In this document: piece after piece, positions 53,531 through 64,000 of the stretch | How the letters are laid out: each line of letters starts with the position of its first letter | Numbering within the stretch: the stretch's first letter is position 1 | Assembly (NCBI RefSeq): GCF_001625305.1 | Contig: NW_017803002.1 | Span: 140,212 to 204,211, forward strand | Reading direction: 5' to 3' | Source: Branchiostoma belcheri | Taxonomy: Eukaryota; Chordata; Leptocardii; Amphioxiformes; Branchiostomatidae | Length of the DNA: 64,000 bases | Notes under the pieces: model-generated | What the model saw: only the letters and a program-made list of their open reading frames with translations | Databases searched by the model: none | What the model was told of the DNA's origin: nothing | Position numbers and translations under genes: made by a program

Positions 53531-53660
53531 GTCTAACCTTTATCGACGTATGTTCTATTTTGTTGTCATGCACATTTTTATTCACCGCACCCAACCGGCC
53601 GCAATAGCTGTGCACCCTGGGCGGGAATTTGCCCTAGTCATGGTTTTGCCCAGTACCGTA

Positions 53661-53706
53661 TGAAATAGAATAGAATAGAATAGAATAGAATAGAATAGAA
53701 TAGAAC
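53661..53706 (+). repeat. (AATAG)n microsatellite
   Basis: Nine or so tandem AATAG units. Confidence 0.9.
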
Positions 53707-53823
53707 ATGCAAACTTACCTGAGGAGATTTTACTGCACGTCTCTTTGGAGATTATTCAGTGAAAGCCTCATGGAGGCGAGCGGTGGAACACGGAAACGAC
53801 CAACAGTCGGGGGCAACTTGGCT

Positions 53824-54066
53824 ATGTGGGGTCGTGTGGCGTAGCGGCAGAGTGCGCGACTCGGAATTTTGAGTCCCGAGTTCGAGTCCTGACATGCCAC
53901 CGATCTTGTGCCCTTGGGAAATGCACTTTACACGGCTTTCCTCACTTAGCTCAGGTGTAAATGAGTATTGTCCTGTCATGTATTTGTCCCCTGTGTTGGT
54001 GGCGGCATTAATATAAGTTGTCACCACGTCTGGTGATTACATGTTGGAATAAAAAAAAAAAAAAAA
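53824..54066 (+). mobile_element. tRNA-derived SINE with A-tail
   Basis: GGTCGTGTGGCGTAGCGGCA (A-box region), GAGTTCGAGTCC (B box), body with CCCTTGGGAAATGCACTTTA and a poly(A) run at 54050-54066. Same family as 57660-57858 and 60480-60722. Confidence 0.75.
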
Positions 54067-54382
54067 CTTGGCTACAACACACTGGCTACTGCGTCCACCA
54101 ACAATTCGTGATCTTTACATCATATTTGAAGATAACATTTAACCGCGGTGTTATCACAAAGCTTGGTTGAAACAAGGGGAAATCAAGCATCCACACATTC
54201 ATAGAAACATGGACGGTGGTCTTACTTCGTTCAGGCAAGAACATACAACTGATAACAGAGCAGACGAGAGTGGCAGCGCACTCAAACAGTGACAAAGCAG
54301 GAAAGCATGTTGCCACTGCCTAATCGCCCGTGCAGAGTCCACGTTGACGAGTACAAACAACGCCAGATCAGGTTAACATTCC

Positions 54383-54969
54383 GGTGTCACAGCGATATCT
54401 TGTCCCCCAGCGATTTCACCCTCCAGTGGAGGTGAGATTGCTAGCGATTTCGCCCCGCCTCCGTAGATCTCGCCCCCCCCCTCCCGTTCCTTAGTTAGTC
54501 TACTCTTTTACACCGTACCGCAGGTATGGCAGGTACACAAATTTGATTAACAATTCTAACGACATTGTCACGGGTTCAGTTGAAGCAAGAAAGTAACCTC
54601 CTTGGTTGAAATATTCTCTATTTCTATGCCCAACAGCATCTCAACAACACAGGATATGAGCTGATCATTGGTAAAATAGTTTTGAGGGTGTTTACATGTA
54701 ACATGATTCCAAAAATACAACGAAATACTATCATTAGAATTATTTACTAGTATTAAATCTGTGTAAATGGGCATGCTTAAATGGAAGTTTTCGAGAAATA
54801 ACTGATTTTTTTATTGGGGTGAAATCGCTAAAGGAGAGCGAGCTAGGGGGAATCACTAGCGGGGAGGGCGAAATCGCTAGAGACCTTGACCCGGGTAGGA
54901 CAAAACCTCTAGAGATTTCGCCCCGGGGAGGGCGAGCTCACTGGGGGTCGAGATCGCTGTGACATCAGC
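54383..54969. mobile_element. Inverted-repeat element built from GCGATTTCGCCC units
   Basis: Left GGTGTCACAGCGATATCTTG, right GATCGCTGTGACATC in inverted orientation; subterminal blocks repeat GCGATTTC/GAAATCGC many times on both sides (54410-54480 and 54820-54950). The middle is AT-rich. No coding capacity. Confidence 0.65.
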
Positions 54970-55239
54970 ACAGGTAGATACGGGTGAGACAACATGTCAA
55001 AACCCCAACGGTCAATGCCGCCATCGACTGACAGCCATATGTTCGTGGAAAAGAGCTTTGTGGTGAAACAATTTAGCATTACCTAAAAAAAATCCTGGTA
55101 CATGGTCACACAGCACACATACTGAGATTGTTGACAGTTTTTACCGGAAAATCTATCCGTCCATTAAAGAGTTTGATGAACTCAGTATTTTTCTTTGGTT
55201 CAAAGATATAAGTTCAAGGATATAAGTGATAAGTAACAA

Positions 55240-55400
55240 GAAAATACACACACGCTCGCACATACATGCACACACACACAAACGCGCGCACATACATAAC
55301 TACAAACATGTACACACACACACACAGGCATACATACATAGGCATACACACGGACACATACACATGCATGTAGACACAGACACCTACACTTATTCAATAT
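55240..55400. repeat. (CA)n-rich microsatellite region
   Basis: Interrupted CA/CATA dinucleotide tracts over about 150 bp. Translations across it are low complexity. Confidence 0.85.
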
Positions 55401-56814
55401 TTGTACTTACTTTGTACTTTGGAAGTGGACTTGAAGGTAAACAAATACGAAATCCAGGCGCTGTCTATTAACACAGCCGTTGTTGGGTCAACATTTCCCA
55501 GTAGAGCCTATAAACCCGGGCGAAGTCCACAGTTTCTGCGGCCTCGGACAGGGGCAAGGACCGAAACTATGCCAAGTGTCGCAATCACATGTCACGGTTT
55601 AGGTAAGCCACGTGAGTGGAAGTGGAACAAACCATTATGGTCTAAAATGGGGTAGGGAATTTTCCCGACCGGCCTCGTAACCCCTGCTTCTCCAATTGGG
55701 TCAGTTGGTCCTCACTACTTGTGAGAAATTGGGCTGGTCTCAATCATGATGTTTCTGACTCAGGGAGAAGAGTTGCTGTTACAGTTCTACTCGGTAACCC
55801 GTAACCCAGGTGAGTGGTGATACCATTTAGGTGGTATCACCGTTCACCTTGAAGTGGCCTAACGGCCGTGTTACGTGACGACCACTAAGTAAAGCATGAG
55901 ATGAGCTGTTTTGCACTTAGTCTACTCTTTTGTCGGATCCAGACTGGACCTGGAAATGGTCAGGTTTCAAAATATGACATGCCTCGTTTTTTCTCGAGTC
56001 GCCTTAACCCTATTCAGACGGGGCGGGGGTGGGGTAGGGGGGCATTTGAGGCCAACCAACATTAATTATGCATGACGTCATTTTATGACGGCATTTTGAC
56101 GTCAGTGTTGTTGCCAAGGGCAACGTAAGTATTAGCAGACATTAATATTCCATCATAGATTTATTGTAACGGAATTTACTATATTTTGCAAAACTTACTT
56201 GTCGAACCCCGTTGGCATGGCAACCCTTTTTATAACTGTAGTTACTAACATGAAATAGTTGAAAATTTGAAAGTTAAAAAATGAACAGCACATTACTATC
56301 ATTTGGCTGCCAGAGACGAAATTTATTTTAAAAGATTTCTAGCCAAATACTACATTATTAGGTAAAAGTGTTTCTAAGCTTTTTTAAGTCGGTGACATAT
56401 ACATCAGCTTATTTATATATCCGTTTAGTTATTTCTTACTTTATATAACACTGCATTTACATATAACATGAAATTTACATCATTACTATTGGTCATATTT
56501 ACGTAACACAACCATCCGCATATATCAGTGACCTACTAGTATCAGTTTTAGTCACAGATAAGTGATATTTGCATATCATTACCATTTTAAGATATGATTG
56601 ACATCGACATGAGTCGCATATCAGTAACATTTACATCGAAAGAGACTAGCTCTGGTTGGGATGTCTGATTCTACGGACTGACATAGTAACTTTCGTTTTT
56701 TTAACGATTTTATTCTTCAAAGCCCTTAAATTATATACATATCATATATGAACCTACAATGTAACTGAAGATCAGACATAAGTTTGACACAAGTTCAGAA
56801 AAATTAGGAATACA
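55401..56814. other. Intergenic, no gene recognised
   Basis: No exon-like signal with conserved protein. A small perfect hairpin GGTGATACCA/TGGTATCACC lies at 55816-55841. 56040 onward is AT-rich. Confidence 0.4.
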
Positions 56815-57085
56815 TCATCTTTTGGCACTCCCAGCCCCGAGGACAGACAACACTTAATAAGCTCCTGTCCTGTATAACAGGAGCTTTCAGACTAATTTGC
56901 ATCATCTTGTCTTGACTTGTCTGACTTTTGTTCCTTTTTCGACTTCACTTTATTTGCATATCAATCAACAGGTTGTGTATATAAACCTGCTTCCCCCTCT
57001 GGTCTCTCAGTCACTGACGAAAGCTAGTGGATACTAGCTGAAACGTCTGACGTTTTCAAAATCATATCCAGTTGCTTGAGTAACT
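56815..57085 (+). mobile_element. Penelope-like terminal repeat, plus orientation
   Basis: TTTGGCACTCCCAGCCCCGA, the hairpin AAGCTCCTGTCC..., then the same sequence as 38287-38480 ending CATATCCAGTTGCTTGAGTA. Inserted in a LINE 3' remnant: the LINE segments before (56710-56814) and after (57230-57310) share AAGTTTGACACAA and TTCAGAAAAATTAGGAATAC. Confidence 0.65.
57014..57043 (+). ncRNA. Hammerhead-ribozyme-like motif in Penelope terminal repeat
   Basis: CTGACGA at 57014-57020, stem II AGCTAG/CTAGCT, GAAA at 57040-57043, then CGTCTGACG. Same family as 38396-38425. Confidence 0.45.
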
Positions 57086-57239
57086 GTAACTGTTCTTTCC
57101 TTTACATTCTAGCCAGGAAATAGATATTGCGTATTTAGCAACAGTTATGATCATTAATAACAATGTGTGTTTCATTTTTCCAGAAGTTGTCTAATCTACG
57201 ATACTCTGAGTATACGTACTTGCTAATGAACATCAAAAC

Positions 57240-57540
57240 CCTTAAATCATATACATATCATACATTACAATGTAACTGGAGATCAAACATAAGTTTGACA
57301 CAATTTCAGAAAAATTAGGAATACATTCATCTTTCTTTCTATAATCGTATTTCCATTCTAACCAGGAAATAAATATTGCGTATCTAGCAACAGTTATGAG
57401 ATTTGCACTACTACTTCTCACCAGTAATACTTCTTGATCATTAATAACAATGTGTGTTTCATTTTCTATCCTACTCCAGAAGTTGTCTAATCTACGACAC
57501 TCCAAAAACATCCCTGTAAATATTTCCTGATACATTTCGT
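57240..57540 (-). mobile_element. LINE fragment, C-terminal end of ORF2
   Basis: Minus strand: MFLECRRLDNFWSRIENE, INDQEVLLVRSSSANLITVA, SWLEWKYDYRKKDECIPNF. This is the His/Cys-poor tail found at the end of L1/Tx1-like ORF2 proteins. Partial copies lie at 56710-56814 and 57115-57190. Confidence 0.6.
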
Positions 57541-57659
57541 ATTTTCCACTTATGTAGCAAGTACCTACAAGGTAAAATTCAAGGTAACTTTTGTTACAGC
57601 AACATTTTTTTTTTTACATTTTATGACTAGACATGGTGACGACAAACTTATTTCAACTT

Positions 57660-57858
57660 ATTTTATGCCGCCACTAACGGCGGCATAATACATATAGGCA
57701 CATAGCACAAATGCAGGACAGGACAATACTCATTTTCACTTGAGTCAAGTGAGGAAAGCCATGTAAATTGCCTTTCACAAGGGCACAAAATCGGTGCCAT
57801 TTAAGGAGTCGAACCTGGTACCTTTTGGTTCCGAGTCGAGCCGTTACGCCACACGAAC
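57660..57858 (-). mobile_element. tRNA-derived SINE
   Basis: Minus strand: GGTTCGTGTGGCGTAACGGC head, GGTTCGACTCC B box, GTGCCCTTGTGAAAGGC body, end with GCCGCCGTTAGTGGCGGCAT. It lies just downstream of the ABCC stop codon. Confidence 0.7.
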
Positions 57859-57941
57859 CACACAAACCCACATATACAAAGTAGTGCAATTAAAGGGGGG
57901 CAGTTTGTTGCACCCTTGCTTTTAGTTCCGTAATTGTTACA

Positions 57942-63695
<5,754 letters not shown>

Positions 63696-64000
63696 CTGTA
63701 ATGTGAAGTAGTACAAAATGTATTGTTTTTTTATCAAAACAGCAAAAACCTAAATACGTACAAGATGACATCGCACTCAAGTTCCATGGAACTTATATTA
63801 ATGGAGCCATCTACACAAAATGATTAAACAAAGATATACTGATTACATGAAAAAAAAACAAATATACAAAATCGAAACAAACTAATTGGGGTTTAGTAAG
63901 TGGAATTCAACGAGCACAATTCCCAACCCCTATCCCTTAGAATTACTGATAGGACACGAGTAGAATAATTGAATTCGAAAAGATCAATTAGATACAAAAC
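63696..64000. other. ABCC intron running off the window edge
   Basis: No further exon seen. The ABCC gene must continue to the right, since its N-terminal and first nucleotide-binding regions are missing. Confidence 0.6.

Overview
The window looks like nuclear DNA of an invertebrate chordate, most likely a lancelet (Branchiostoma). Reasons: small phase-matched exons with GT-AG introns; a receptor tyrosine kinase with tandem sushi domains and a FAS-like polyketide synthase; very dense short inverted-repeat transposons, tRNA-derived SINEs, Penelope-like and RTE-like retroelement remnants, and CA/TG microsatellites. The species call is inference; no database search was possible.

Layout. (1) 434-1294, minus: the last two coding exons of a FAXDC2-like sterol desaturase / fatty acid hydroxylase, one of them between two inverted copies of the same repeat. 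(2) 1599-3736: a tyrosine-recombinase retroelement fossil with a perfect 66-bp direct repeat, then a LINE endonuclease fragment. (3) 4557-14362, minus: a full-length four-exon FAS-like polyketide synthase (KS-AT-DH-MT-ER-KR-ACP, no thioesterase), interrupted by a one-base frame break in the methyltransferase region. (4) 14.4-21.0 kb: intergenic, with several inverted-repeat elements. (5) 21057-21456: 5' ends of histone H2B and H2A genes with promoter elements. (6) 21896-22043, plus: terminal exon of a MYND zinc-finger gene. (7) 23692-46262, plus: a complete 17-exon receptor tyrosine kinase of 1273 residues, all splice phases consistent, whose three-exon ectodomain module was duplicated in a ~3.8 kb tandem event; the second copy then received a solo LTR, a TA-flanked inverted-repeat element, an RTE-like LINE and a SINE. 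(8) 48896-50997, minus: a two-exon beta-1,3-galactosyltransferase-like type II Golgi enzyme. (9) 57942-63695, minus: the last six exons of an ABCC1/MRP1-like transporter covering the second nucleotide-binding domain; the gene continues past the right edge.

The genes do not form a pathway: they are a normal metazoan mix of lipid chemistry (FAXDC2-like, PKS), signalling (RTK), glycosylation (GT31) and export (ABCC). The most unusual signal outside genes is a hammerhead-ribozyme-like fold (CTGANGA box, stem II, GAAA box) recurring in at least eight places in three sequence families; stem II changes between families while the boxes and pairing are kept. At least the first families sit in Penelope-type terminal repeats.
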